Shown: piece by piece, positions 21,988-30,015 of the stretch
Numbering within the stretch: the stretch's first letter is position 1
How the letters are laid out: each line of letters begins with the position of its first letter
DNA from: Streptomyces sp. 549
GTDB taxonomy: Bacteria; Actinomycetota; Actinomycetes; Streptomycetales; Streptomycetaceae
Direction: 5' to 3'
DNA length: 33,457 bases
NCBI RefSeq assembly: GCF_030124175.1
Contig: NZ_JASKMT010000039.1
Coordinates: 1 to 33,457 of the forward strand
Notes under the pieces: model-generated
Seen by the model: the letters and a program-made list of their open reading frames with translations, nothing else
Told to the model about the DNA's origin: nothing
The model's database searches: none
Translations under genes and position numbers: made by a program

Positions 21988-23755
21988 TGTGAGCAAGAGC
22001 GAGTCAGGCGATCCGGTGGAAGACATGGGAGGGACGGGAGAAGCGCTGGAGTGTCTGCTGGCCGAGCTGCGCGGGCCGGCGGACTTCTGGGACCGTCCCG
22101 AGGGGGACTGGCCCGGCACGAACGCAGGCGTGGGCGGGCAGGCCCCCCAGGAGGAGGTGGAAAGTCGGCGGGACGCGAATTCCGCGTATCGGTTGGGCAC
22201 GAAGGCCCTGAGGCGCAATGACCTCGACCTGGCGCTGCGCTGGTTCGCGCGTGCTCGGGCCGGTCAGCATCCCGGAGCTGCGTTCCGCGCCGCGGTGGCC
22301 ATGTTGCGCCATGCCTCTTCGTCCCGTGCGGGAGCACGCGTCCAGACGGATCTACCGGTGGTGCTCGGGCTGCTCGGCGAAGCCGCGCGATGGGGCCACG
22401 CCGACGCCCAGCGGGTCCTGTCCACCGACGGCGCCCAGCGGAAGCGCCAGGAAGTCCAGGACGTCGAGTTCTGTGCCGAGCTGGGCGCTGCACTTCGCCT
22501 GCGGCTGCACGCGGCGCTGCCGATCCAGCCGCGCCCGGTGAAGCGCAGCGTCGTACCGGTGGCAGTCCGGCCGGCGTGGTCTGTTCTGCCGTTGCGAGCG
22601 CCCTCCCTCACGAACGCGAAGCAGCAGGTCCCCCTCCGCCGGCCGAAGGCCCCGGCGAGAGAGCCGGTGCAGCGCGCGTTGCAGGTGTTGGAAGCCATCT
22701 CGCGGTACTCGGGCGGGGTGAGTTGCGCGCAGATCGAACGGGAGACGAGCCTGCCGCACCAGGTGCTGGGACGGATTCTTGTGTGGTTGTGTCGTCAGGG
22801 CCTGGCCTCTTGGATCGCGGACGGCGGCTACACGGCCGGCCCGACGCTGCACGCGTTGAGCGCTGCGCATGGCATTGGGACTGGCCGCTTTCTCCAGCGC
22901 ACCCTCGCTGTGCTGCGTGACGCGGTGGGGGCGGCGGTGTACGTGAGCCGCTACGTGGACGGGGAGGTCAGCATCACCCAGTTCTCCGCTGGGCCTGCGG
23001 CGCCGAAAGTGAACGAGTGGGTGGACTTCCGTGCCGCCGCGCACGCCAGCGCGGTGGGTAAGTGCCTGCTGACGCAACTCGACTACGACGAGCGGATGGA
23101 CCATCTGTCCCGCCACAAGACCACGCGGCTGACGTCGCGGACCATCACGGACAAGCGACGCCTGTTCGCCACACTCGACAGCAGTCTTCCCACACAGCCG
23201 GTATTGGACTTTCAGGAGTACGCGGTCGGTACCGTGTGCGCGGCCGTGCCCATCGCCACCTCCACCGAGGCGGAATGTCTCGCGCTGTCGATGCCGGTCG
23301 AGCAGGCCCACCGCTTGCAAGAGGCCGCACAAGTGCTCCACAGCCAAGCGGCCACCGTGCTCCTATCTCTCCTTCTCACAGGAGAGGACGCCCCTTTCAC
23401 TGCCAGCGCAGCGCCAGAGCCGGGACGGTCAACTACGCCTGCCTGGGGCGTAGGCGACATCTTTCCTCAAGGCCCGGCCCACGGCCTCTCCGTTACTGAC
23501 GAGGCCAGTGACAGGCGCCCTATCAGGGGCGGCACGGAGTCCCTCCCTTTGTCTGGTCGTGGTGCTCGTCCTCCCGAGGTGCCGGTAAAACTGCTCCTCC
23601 CTCAACTCGAAGGACCGGCTGCCGTGGCGCGTCATCCGCGGGGCCATCGAGGGCGGTATCTCACGGCGCAGCACTGTTCGTCCTCCTCGAAAGTGCAGCA
23701 ACCGGCGTTACAGGGGTGGCGGGCGTTTGGCGAGCAGAACCGGGCAGCGCCGTAG
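21980..23755 (+). CDS. TPR-like/IclR-type regulator with extended tail
   Basis: A 591-residue fusion. Residues 65-130 resemble a Sel1/TPR-like helical repeat (NSAYRLGTKALRRNDLDLAL and on). Residues 225-285 form an IclR winged helix (VQRALQVLEAISRYSGGVSC, then LPHQVLGRILVWLCRQGLAS). Residues 290-470 resemble the IclR effector-binding domain, with ASAVGKCLL and YAVGTVCAAVPIATSTEAEC. The last 120 residues are low-complexity and unlike any IclR protein, perhaps read after loss of an original stop. A 13-bp hairpin follows the stop by five bases, so the present 3' end is probably real. The GTG at 21980 has GGGGGAGGA upstream and overlaps the sigma gene by eight bases. IclR proteins sense small molecules and control catabolism or secondary metabolism; here it may regulate the sigma factor. 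Confidence 0.7.
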   Translation: MSDVSKSESGDPVEDMGGTGEALECLLAELRGPADFWDRPEGDWPGTNAGVGGQAPQEEVESRRDANSAYRLGTKALRRNDLDLALRWFARARAGQHPGAAFRAAVAMLRHASSSRAGARVQTDLPVVLGLLGEAARWGHADAQRVLSTDGAQRKRQEVQDVEFCAELGAALRLRLHAALPIQPRPVKRSVVPVAVRPAWSVLPLRAPSLTNAKQQVPLRRPKAPAREPVQRALQVLEAISRYSGGVSCAQIERETSLPHQVLGRILVWLCRQGLASWIADGGYTAGPTLHALSAAHGIGTGRFLQRTLAVLRDAVGAAVYVSRYVDGEVSITQFSAGPAAPKVNEWVDFRAAAHASAVGKCLLTQLDYDERMDHLSRHKTTRLTSRTITDKRRLFATLDSSLPTQPVLDFQEYAVGTVCAAVPIATSTEAECLALSMPVEQAHRLQEAAQVLHSQAATVLLSLLLTGEDAPFTASAAPEPGRSTTPAWGVGDIFPQGPAHGLSVTDEASDRRPIRGGTESLPLSGRGARPPEVPVKLLLPQLEGPAAVARHPRGHRGRYLTAQHCSSSSKVQQPALQGWRAFGEQNRAAP

Positions 23756-23759
23756 TGGC

Positions 23760-23801
23760 ACGGGTGCGGTGCCTGCCCAGGGTTGGAAGCACCGCACCCG
23801 T
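23760..23801 (+). terminator. Hairpin terminator after the IclR-type gene
   Basis: Arms 23760-23772 and 23789-23801 pair perfectly over 13 bases around a 16-base loop, five bases after the stop codon. The rest of 23802-24124 contains no gene, only the 14-bp repeats and a possible promoter. Confidence 0.65.
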
Positions 23802-23943
23802 TGGTCTCAACGGCGGGTGTAGCTGGCGACGGGGAGCAAGTCGCGCTACGCCGACTGTTTTCCAGCGTGGGTCCGCCGGCTTCGGGGTCCGCGGTCTCAG
23901 AGAGGTGGCCCGGCATTGTGCTGTGAGTCCGGCTGCGGCGGGC

Positions 23944-23996
23944 TTGGGCCCGAGGGGTTGGGCCCGAGGGGTTGGGCCCGAGGGGTTGGGCCGCGG
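23944..23996. repeat. 14-bp tandem repeats upstream of parA
   Basis: TTGGGCCCGAGGGG is repeated three times exactly (23944, 23958, 23972), with a partial fourth copy at 23986. The array ends about 130 bases before parA. Iterons in this position can be partition or replication sites, but it could also be a neutral short tandem repeat. Confidence 0.7.
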
Positions 23997-24066
23997 GCTG
24001 CCGCCTCGTTGTCCCTCCGAAGACAGGCGCGGGGATGAGGCTGGACTGACTTTGCATTATCAAGAT

Positions 24067-24072
24067 TTGACA
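24067..24072 (+). promoter_or_regulatory. TTGACA -35-like box upstream of parA
   Basis: A perfect TTGACA lies about 53 bases upstream of the parA start in a locally AT-rich stretch. The -10 at 17-18 bases spacing is poor (TTGCTC), so the promoter call is tentative. Confidence 0.35.
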
Positions 24073-24124
24073 CAGGTAACGCGATGCGACTTGCTCTGCC
24101 CAGGAACGTTAGTAAGGTTTCGCC

Positions 24125-25351
24125 ATGGCTTCTCCCCCCGCTCACGACCGCGAGAAGGTCGTTTCCAAGCTGCCTGGGTGGCTGCGCCAGGAACTCAAGG
24201 TCCGCACAGCGCAGCTGGGGATCGAGATCCAGGCAGCTGTCGAACAGGGCATCACGCACTGGTCCGCTCTGGCCTCGTCTCCCAACGCGGTCGATACCGC
24301 CGGCGCCGACTCGTTCTCCACCTGGCTGCCGCAAGGCCAGTGGGACACCTTCAAGGCGACGGCCGCTGCTCGACAGGTCTCACTGACCCAGGGCCTGGCG
24401 CAGGCGGTTCGGGTCTGGCTGGACGCCAACCCGGCGCCTGCGGTGAAGCGGCCGGACGTTCCCCGGCGCGTGATCGTCTGCAACCAGAAGGGTGGGGTCG
24501 GGAAGACCGCCATCACCGCGGGCGTCGGCGAAGCACTCGCTGAATCATCCGACGACCTCTACCCCGTCCGAGTCTCCCGCCACTTCGCCGCGGCCCTTGA
24601 GCAGGGCGAGTCTGAAGTGCGCGAGCTGCCCGGCATCGGTCTGCGCGTACTCCTTGTCGACTTCGACCCCCAGGGGCACCTCACCAAGCAGCTCGGCCAC
24701 ATGCCCTTGTCTATGGATGGGGACAGCCTCACCAAGCACATGGCCGGCGAACCAGCGGGGAAGCTTGCCGACTTGATAGTGCCGATCGAATCGGACCGGT
24801 TCGGCGACCGGCTCTTCCTCCTGCCGAGCTGCAACGACGCCTTCCTCCTGGACGTGAAGCTCGCCGGCGTCCGCGCCCGCGAGGCAGCCCTTGAGCGAGC
24901 CCTCGCGGCCGTGGAGAGCGACTTCGACGTCGTCCTCGTCGACTGCCCCCCGAGCCTGGGCCTGAGCATGGACGCCGCCGTGCACTACGGCCGCCGCCGC
25001 GACGGTGAACCGGTCGGCCAGTCTGGCGTCCTCATCGTCGTGCAGGCCGAGGACAGCTCGGCCGACGCCTACGACCTCCTCACCACCCAGATCGAAGACC
25101 TGCGCACGGACCTCGCTCTCGAACTCGACTACCTCGGCATCGTCGTCAACCACTACGACGCCCGACGCGGCTTCATCGCCACCTCATCCCTGCGTGCTTG
25201 GATGGACATAAGGGACCCCAAGGTCGTCGGCCTCATCGGGGACCTGAAGGAACAGAAGGAAGCTGTCCGTCTCAAGGAACCGCTCCTGGACTACGCACCC
25301 CGCTGCGACCAGGCCCTCGGCATCCGCGCACTCGCCCGGGAGATCTCATGA
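24125..25351 (+). CDS. parA: ParA-type partition ATPase
   Basis: A 408-residue Walker-type partition ATPase that, with ParB and a centromere, moves plasmid copies apart. Residues 1-105 form an N-terminal extension, probably DNA-binding and autoregulatory as in type Ia ParAs. The deviant Walker A is NQKGGVGKTA (about 119-128; the usual GKTT is GKTA). A' is VLLVDFDPQG (about 178-187), and Walker B is VVLVDCPPSLG (about 275-285). Between Walker A and A' there is an insert of about 30 residues (SSDDLYPVRVSRHFAAALEQ and on), and another of about 10 follows the Walker B region; both are longer than in typical ParAs. The stop overlaps the parB start by four bases. Confidence 0.9.
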   Translation: MASPPAHDREKVVSKLPGWLRQELKVRTAQLGIEIQAAVEQGITHWSALASSPNAVDTAGADSFSTWLPQGQWDTFKATAAARQVSLTQGLAQAVRVWLDANPAPAVKRPDVPRRVIVCNQKGGVGKTAITAGVGEALAESSDDLYPVRVSRHFAAALEQGESEVRELPGIGLRVLLVDFDPQGHLTKQLGHMPLSMDGDSLTKHMAGEPAGKLADLIVPIESDRFGDRLFLLPSCNDAFLLDVKLAGVRAREAALERALAAVESDFDVVLVDCPPSLGLSMDAAVHYGRRRDGEPVGQSGVLIVVQAEDSSADAYDLLTTQIEDLRTDLALELDYLGIVVNHYDARRGFIATSSLRAWMDIRDPKVVGLIGDLKEQKEAVRLKEPLLDYAPRCDQALGIRALAREIS

Positions 25352-26400
25352 GCAAGGCAGACAAGCTCAAGGCGAGCGCGTCCTTCGGCCAGGCCAGGCC
25401 GGTCAGCGCACGACGCGCAGCGATCGGCGCCGCCACCGGCGCCCCCACCCTCGGCGTCCCCGCGCCCACCGCGGCGCCGCTCAGGGCACTCGCGGCCAAC
25501 CCGTTCAATCCTCGCGATGAGCTCACCGACATCGAGGAGACCGCCGCCTCCCTGACCGAGCGCGGGCAGATCCAGCCGGTCGCGGTCGTACGCCGCTCGG
25601 CCTTCCTCTCCGCACACCCAGGCCGCGACGAAGACCTGGGCGAGGCCGAGTACGTCGTCATCGACGGCAACCGGCGCCTGGCCGCCGCAGCCATCGCCGG
25701 CCTCGAAGAACTGCGGATCGACGTCAACGACGCCCTGGCGTCCAGCGCCGCAGACATGTTGGAAAGCGCGCTCATCGCCAACGTGCACCGTGTCGACGTC
25801 CCGCCACTGGACCAGGCACGAGCCCTCCAGCAACTGGTCGACGTCCACGGCTCTCAGGGAAAGGTCGCCAAGCGACTGGGGAAGACCCCGGCATGGGTCT
25901 CGCAGCGTCTGGCCCTGCTCGGTCTCACACCCGAGTTGCAGGACAAGGTGGAAGCAGGGGAACTGAAGGTAGAGCCCGCCCGCCGACTCGGCCGCCTCCC
26001 GAAGGAACAGCAAGCCGCTGCCGCAGAGGAGACCATCAACGCTGTCAAGCCTCCTAGGCAGCGGACCCGGCGTCCGCTCTCAGGAGGCACGGACGCTCAG
26101 ACCGTTAACGCCGTTAATACCCCCGAGCCGGGGCCCGAGGCTGAGGCCGCGCCGACCGAGACCGTTAACGGCGTTAATACCCTGCCCCCCCAGAGCCACC
26201 CCGAGGCGGCCGTCGACACCAGCATCAGTGCCACCGGTCCGGAAGGTGCCACTCACATCTTCCTTCCCGGCTCCTCGCCGCAGCAGGTAGTCGACGCGCT
26301 GGAGACCCACTTCTCCCCTCGCGACCTGACCACCGTGGCTGAACTGCTCCTGGACCGGATCAGCAGCAACTCGAGCACCGGAGTCAGAGAAGCAGTCTGA
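25348..26400 (+). CDS. parB: ParB-type partition protein
   Basis: A 350-residue centromere-binding protein. The N-terminal ParB/Srx domain holds LAANPFNPRDELTDIEETA (about 49-67) and VVIDGNRRLAAAAI (about 107-120; the box binding CTP in ParB proteins). A helix-turn-helix follows with GSQGKVAKRLGKTPAWVSQR (about 169-188). Residues 235-300 are a variable linker encoded by the two repeated CGTTAA-containing blocks, and the C-terminal 45 residues could dimerise. The ATG at 25348 overlaps the parA stop (ATGA). The gene ends just before a long perfect inverted repeat. Confidence 0.9.
   Translation: MSKADKLKASASFGQARPVSARRAAIGAATGAPTLGVPAPTAAPLRALAANPFNPRDELTDIEETAASLTERGQIQPVAVVRRSAFLSAHPGRDEDLGEAEYVVIDGNRRLAAAAIAGLEELRIDVNDALASSAADMLESALIANVHRVDVPPLDQARALQQLVDVHGSQGKVAKRLGKTPAWVSQRLALLGLTPELQDKVEAGELKVEPARRLGRLPKEQQAAAAEETINAVKPPRQRTRRPLSGGTDAQTVNAVNTPEPGPEAEAAPTETVNGVNTLPPQSHPEAAVDTSISATGPEGATHIFLPGSSPQQVVDALETHFSPRDLTTVAELLLDRISSNSSTGVREAV
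26101..26180. repeat. Pair of GTTAAC-containing repeats inside parB
   Basis: The 20-base blocks at 26101-26120 and 26161-26180 differ at one position and start exactly 60 bases apart. Each holds two CGTTAA hexamers nine bases apart. They are AT-richer than the surrounding gene and could be internal parS-like or regulatory sites, or simply a duplicated codon block (TVNAVNT/TVNGVNT). Confidence 0.6.
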
Positions 26401-26404
26401 GCGT

Positions 26405-26464
26405 CCTCATGTTGATGGCTTCTGTCCCCGCACTGGTGCGGGGACAGAAGCCATCAACATGAGG
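26405..26464. terminator. 28-bp perfect inverted repeat, probable bidirectional terminator
   Basis: Arms 26405-26432 and 26437-26464 are perfectly complementary with a four-base CTGG loop. It starts five bases after the parB stop and lies between parB and the convergent NLR cassette 2, so a two-way terminator is the simplest reading. The length and perfection are unusual. From 26465 to 26611 no gene was seen. Confidence 0.75.
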
Positions 26465-26611
26465 GGCAGTGCAGGGCGACAGGGGCATGTTCCGAGTCCG
26501 AGCAGCAAGGTGTCGGAGGAAGAGCCTGCCCGTAACGAGCGGTGTGGTGACGCGGCGAGCGAGCGTCTGGGGCGGTGTGCGTGACTCTCTATGAGGCGTG
26601 GGCTCGGGAAC

Positions 26612-29053
26612 TTATGTGAGCATTCGCCATAGTGCCCGCAGCCCCCGCAATCGACGCTGTCTCTCGTTCTGAACGTTCTTGAGGTTGGTCAACGCCCGGT
26701 CTTCGCCGTGGGGGTCGTTGAGATCGCGGAAGATGGCGACGGCGGTGCTGTGGGCGGTGATGGCTTCCTCGAACCGCCCCACCTCCCGCAAGGCGAGACC
26801 CAGGTTATTCAGCGCCCCGCCTTCGCCGTGACGGTCGCCCAGGTCACGGCAGATGGCGAGGTCTTGAGTGTGGGCGCCGATGGCATCCTCGAACCGCCGC
26901 GCCTCCTGAAAGGCGAGACCGAGGTTATTCAGCGCCCCGCCTTCGCCGTGACGGTCGCCCAGGTCGCGGAAGATGGCGACGGCGGTGCTGTGGGCGGTGA
27001 TGGCTTCCTCGAACCGCCCCACCTCCCGCAAGGCGAGACCCAGGTTATTCAGCGCCCCGCCTTCGCCGTGACGGTCGCCCAGGTCACGGCAGATGGCGAG
27101 GTCTTGAGTGTGGGCGCCGATGGCATCCTCGAACCGCCGCGCCTCCTGAAAGGCGAGACCGAGGTTGGTCAGCGCCTTGCCTTGGTTGTGGGGGTCGTTG
27201 AGGTCGCGGAAGATGGCGACGGCGGTGGTGTGCGCGGTGATGGCTTCCTCGAACCGCCCCACCTCCCGCAAGGCGAGACCCAGGTTGGTCAACGCCCCGC
27301 CTTCGCGATGGCGGTCCTCCAGGTCGCAGTAGATGCCGGCGGCTGCGGTGTGGGCGCCGATGGCGTCCTCGAACCGCCGCACCTCCTGGAGAGCGTTGCC
27401 GAGGTTGTTCAGCGCCCCGCCTTCGCTGTGGGTGTCGTCTATGTCACGGTAGATGCCGGCGGCGGTGGTGTGGACTTTGATGGCGTCGTCGAACCGCCGC
27501 ACTTTTTGGTGGGCGACACCGAGGTTGTTCAGCGCCGTGCCTTCGAGGTGGCGATCACCGAGTTCGCGTGTGGCGGTGAGGGCGTGTTGGGCGGTGGTGA
27601 GGGCGTCGTGGAAGTAGCGAAACCGGTCCAGGTAGTGGACTAGGCAGAAGGCCAGGCAGATGGTGGTTTCTGGGTGGCCGGTGGTGGCGGTGTGGGTGAC
27701 GGTGGCGGTGAGGTTGGGGCGTTCAGCTTCGAGCCATGCCAGGGCGGCGGTGCGGTCGGGGAAGCGGTCGGGTGCACGCTGCCCGGGCAGCGCGTACAGG
27801 CAGTCGTCAGCGGCTTCGGTGGTGTCGCGGTAGTGCGCATAGAGCCGGGCGAGGGCTTGCTGTCGGGTGGGTTCGGTGTCGTGGCGCTGGCATTGGTCGT
27901 TGGCGTAGAGGCGGGTCAGGTCGTGCATGCGCCACCGGTCGGAGCCGAGGGGCTGTTCGTTAAGGAGTCCAGCGCGTGCCAGGGCCGCCAGGCTCTGCCG
28001 GGCGGACCGGGCCTCTTGGTCGGTGAGGGCGGCGGCTGTGTCGGTGGCCAGGTCGGGGCCGGGGGCGAGTGACAGCAGCCGAAACAACCGCGCACTCTGT
28101 TCGTCTAGACGCCGATAGGACAGGTCGAAAGCCGCCTGCACCCCGAGAGAACGCCCGTCGCGATCCTCGTAGTGGAGGGCTTTCAGGCGGGAGCGGGTGT
28201 CAGCCAGGTCGGCAGCCAACGTGGTCAGAGGCAGGCCGGGGTCCGCGGTGGCCTGGGCGGCGACAATCGTCAACGCCAACGGCAGCCCCCCGCAATACCC
28301 GGCCACCTCCCGCAACGCCTCGGGCTCACAGCGCGGACGCGGATCGTCAGGCCGAGCGCGCGTGAGGGCGTCGGCGATGAGAGCAGCGGCCGGTTCAGTG
28401 TCGAGCTGGTCCAGGGGGGACAGGCGGGCGGGGAAGTCCGGGGCGGTGAGCGCGTCGCGGGAGGTGGCCAGCAGCCGGTGCCCACCGGACGCCGGCAGCA
28501 GAGGCAGCAGTTGCGTGGTTGAGGAGGCGTCGTCGGCGACGATCAGTACTTGCCCCACCTGGGCCCGTCGGGCCAGTTCCGACCGGTACAGGCTCTCCTG
28601 TTCCCCAGGCGTGGGTGGCAGGTCGTCCTCGCGGATGCCCAACGCCCGCAGCAGCGCTTCCAGCGCCTGCTCGCCGCTGACCGGTCCGGCCGGGTCATAG
28701 CCGCGCAGGTGCACGAACAACACGCCCCCGCCGAACCAACCTTGTTCGACGGCCCGGTGGGCCGTGTGCAGAGCCAACGCGGTCTTGCCGACCCCAGCAA
28801 GCCCCGTCGCCACCACCACGCCCGGCCCCGGACCCGACGGGTCGAGTACGTCCAGCAGCTCGCCGACGCGTCCCTCGCGGCCGACTAGGGGCACAACGGC
28901 CGGGAGCGCGTCAAGTGCCTGCGGGGCAGGGCCGCTTCCCATGCCGTACACCACAGTCTGGTTGTACTGGTTCCCCCCGACCTGGTTCACCCGCGCCTGG
29001 TCGGCGGCGGTAGCGTGCTGGTACGTCCGGTCAGGATCGGCGCAGCTGCTCAT
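26612..29053 (-). CDS. NLR-like STAND ATPase: amyloid-like motif, NB-ARC, TPR (cassette 2)
   Basis: An 813-residue paralogue of the protein at 10217-12775, in opposite orientation. Residues 14-35 carry the motif ATAADQARVNQVGGNQYNQT. The NB-ARC core has Walker A GLAGVGKTAL (about 84), Walker B VLIVADDAS (about 170), GGLPLALT (about 256) and RMHDLTRLYA (about 374). Seven full 40-residue TPR units (26708-27547) and a partial eighth follow; both paralogues start their TPR array at residue 503. The C-terminus is short and basic (RQRRLRGLRALWRML). The ATG at 29053 overlaps the partner gene by 23 bases, as in cassette 1. The TPR faces, the likely sensor, differ most between the copies, suggesting different triggers or diversification. 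Confidence 0.8.
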   Translation of the reverse strand: MSSCADPDRTYQHATAADQARVNQVGGNQYNQTVVYGMGSGPAPQALDALPAVVPLVGREGRVGELLDVLDPSGPGPGVVVATGLAGVGKTALALHTAHRAVEQGWFGGGVLFVHLRGYDPAGPVSGEQALEALLRALGIREDDLPPTPGEQESLYRSELARRAQVGQVLIVADDASSTTQLLPLLPASGGHRLLATSRDALTAPDFPARLSPLDQLDTEPAAALIADALTRARPDDPRPRCEPEALREVAGYCGGLPLALTIVAAQATADPGLPLTTLAADLADTRSRLKALHYEDRDGRSLGVQAAFDLSYRRLDEQSARLFRLLSLAPGPDLATDTAAALTDQEARSARQSLAALARAGLLNEQPLGSDRWRMHDLTRLYANDQCQRHDTEPTRQQALARLYAHYRDTTEAADDCLYALPGQRAPDRFPDRTAALAWLEAERPNLTATVTHTATTGHPETTICLAFCLVHYLDRFRYFHDALTTAQHALTATRELGDRHLEGTALNNLGVAHQKVRRFDDAIKVHTTAAGIYRDIDDTHSEGGALNNLGNALQEVRRFEDAIGAHTAAAGIYCDLEDRHREGGALTNLGLALREVGRFEEAITAHTTAVAIFRDLNDPHNQGKALTNLGLAFQEARRFEDAIGAHTQDLAICRDLGDRHGEGGALNNLGLALREVGRFEEAITAHSTAVAIFRDLGDRHGEGGALNNLGLAFQEARRFEDAIGAHTQDLAICRDLGDRHGEGGALNNLGLALREVGRFEEAITAHSTAVAIFRDLNDPHGEDRALTNLKNVQNERQRRLRGLRALWRMLT
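26708..27547 (-). repeat. 120-bp tandem TPR repeats with a 240-bp duplication (cassette 2)
   Basis: Seven 120-base units encode TPRs. Blocks 26708-26947 and 26948-27187 are nearly identical over 240 bases (two units each), evidence of a recent duplication. The alternation of HTQDLAICRDLGDRH-type and HSTAVAIFRDL-type units is seen only here. Confidence 0.85.
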
Positions 29054-29465
29054 CGTCCCCCAATCCGTTGCGCTGGTCCCCGCCCACCTGCGTCACTGAC
29101 GCGTCATCGGCTACCTCCGCCTCCTGCTCGACGCTCGACGGCCCGCCCCCGGCACCGCCGGGGGCGGGCGTGTTCTGGTTGCCACCGACCTGAGCTGCCT
29201 GGCCCCGGCCGGACGCGGTCACTCGCTGCGACACCGTCCGCTCCACCGGCCCGGCCGTGGTGGGCTGTGCGCGGCCAGCCCACCAGCCGACCGCACCGGC
29301 CACCACCGTGGCCATCACCGACGCGAACGCCGTCGCCACCACCCATCGATCAGCCTCTGCCTGCGGCATCCACCCCCAGGACAACGACTGCGCCCCCCAC
29401 AAACACACCCCGAACGTCGCAACCGCCACCACCATCGTGACCGACCATCGAACCCAACCCGCCAT
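29031..29465 (-). CDS. Two-helix membrane protein with two QVGG(N/D)Q motifs (cassette 2 partner/effector)
   Basis: A 144-residue paralogue of the protein at 9805-10239, the same length, with transmembrane segments at about 5-24 and 44-62. Its tail carries VTASGRGQAAQVGGNQNT and ASVTQVGGDQRNG. The ATG at 29465 follows GGAGG. It ends inside the start of the NLR-like gene (23-base overlap). The membrane and motif segments are well conserved with cassette 1, while the last residues diverge. As in cassette 1, it is the probable membrane effector activated by motif templating. Confidence 0.7.
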   Translation of the reverse strand: MAGWVRWSVTMVVAVATFGVCLWGAQSLSWGWMPQAEADRWVVATAFASVMATVVAGAVGWWAGRAQPTTAGPVERTVSQRVTASGRGQAAQVGGNQNTPAPGGAGGGPSSVEQEAEVADDASVTQVGGDQRNGLGDDEQLRRS

Positions 29466-29591
29466 CCCGCCCCCTCCAGTTCTCACGATCTCGGCGACGC
29501 CGACCGGCGTCGCAGGTGCGTGTACCGCCGCAGCACCCGCACGACGTAGAGCCGCTAGACATGGTTCCGCACCCCCGCGCTCGATGAGCGC

Positions 29592-29610
29592 CCCATGACA
29601 CATCCGTTAC
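29592..29610 (-). promoter_or_regulatory. Conserved upstream element of NLR cassette 2, truncated by an IS
   Basis: On the minus strand this reads GTAACGGATGTGTCATGGG, one mismatch from the element at 9674-9692. The IS5-family element begins at its upstream edge. On the far side of the element, the minus strand at 31978 onward resumes with CCCGATGC-containing sequence, as found upstream of cassette 1. Confidence 0.55.
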
Positions 29611-29636
29611 TAGGGTCCGTCTTCAAAGATTGTCGG

Positions 29637-30006
29637 ATGGTGGATCATGGTGCGGTGATACGCCGCCATGAACTCACGGATCTCGAGTGGGAGTTACTCG
29701 CTCCGCTGATACCGCGGGCTGCGACAGGCAGGCCTCGTGTCGAGGACCGGCAGGTCGTCAACGGGATGGTTTACAAGATCCGTACCGGGATCTCCTGGCG
29801 TGACCTGCCGGAACGCTACGGACCGTGGAAGACGGTCTACACGCGCTTCCGGCGCTACGCCCTGGACGGCGTGTTCACCCGGGCCCTGCAGCAAGTCCAG
29901 GCCAAGGCCGACGCAGCCGGCGACATCGACTGGCTGGTTCAGATCGACGCCACCATCGTTCGCGCCCACCAGCACGCCGCCGCCACCGGCCGAAAAGGTG
30001 CCTCTA
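29637..30006 (+). pseudogene. IS5-family transposase, N-terminal part
   Basis: About 123 codons match the start of IS5-family DDE transposases: RRHELTDLEWELLAPLIP, NGMVYKIRTGISWRDLPERY, GPWKTVYTRFRRYALDGVF and DWLVQIDATIVRAHQHAA, where the Asp of QIDAT is the first catalytic acid. The reading frame enters the IS110-type element after GRKGA and stops at 30026. The missing second half resumes near 31459. Confidence 0.8.
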
Positions 30007-30015
30007 TGGTTTTCG

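Noticed and set aside
21980..23755. Frameshift or split between the IclR domain and its tail
   Set aside because: The frame is open to 23755 and a 13-bp terminator hairpin follows immediately, so the tail is more likely part of the present gene.
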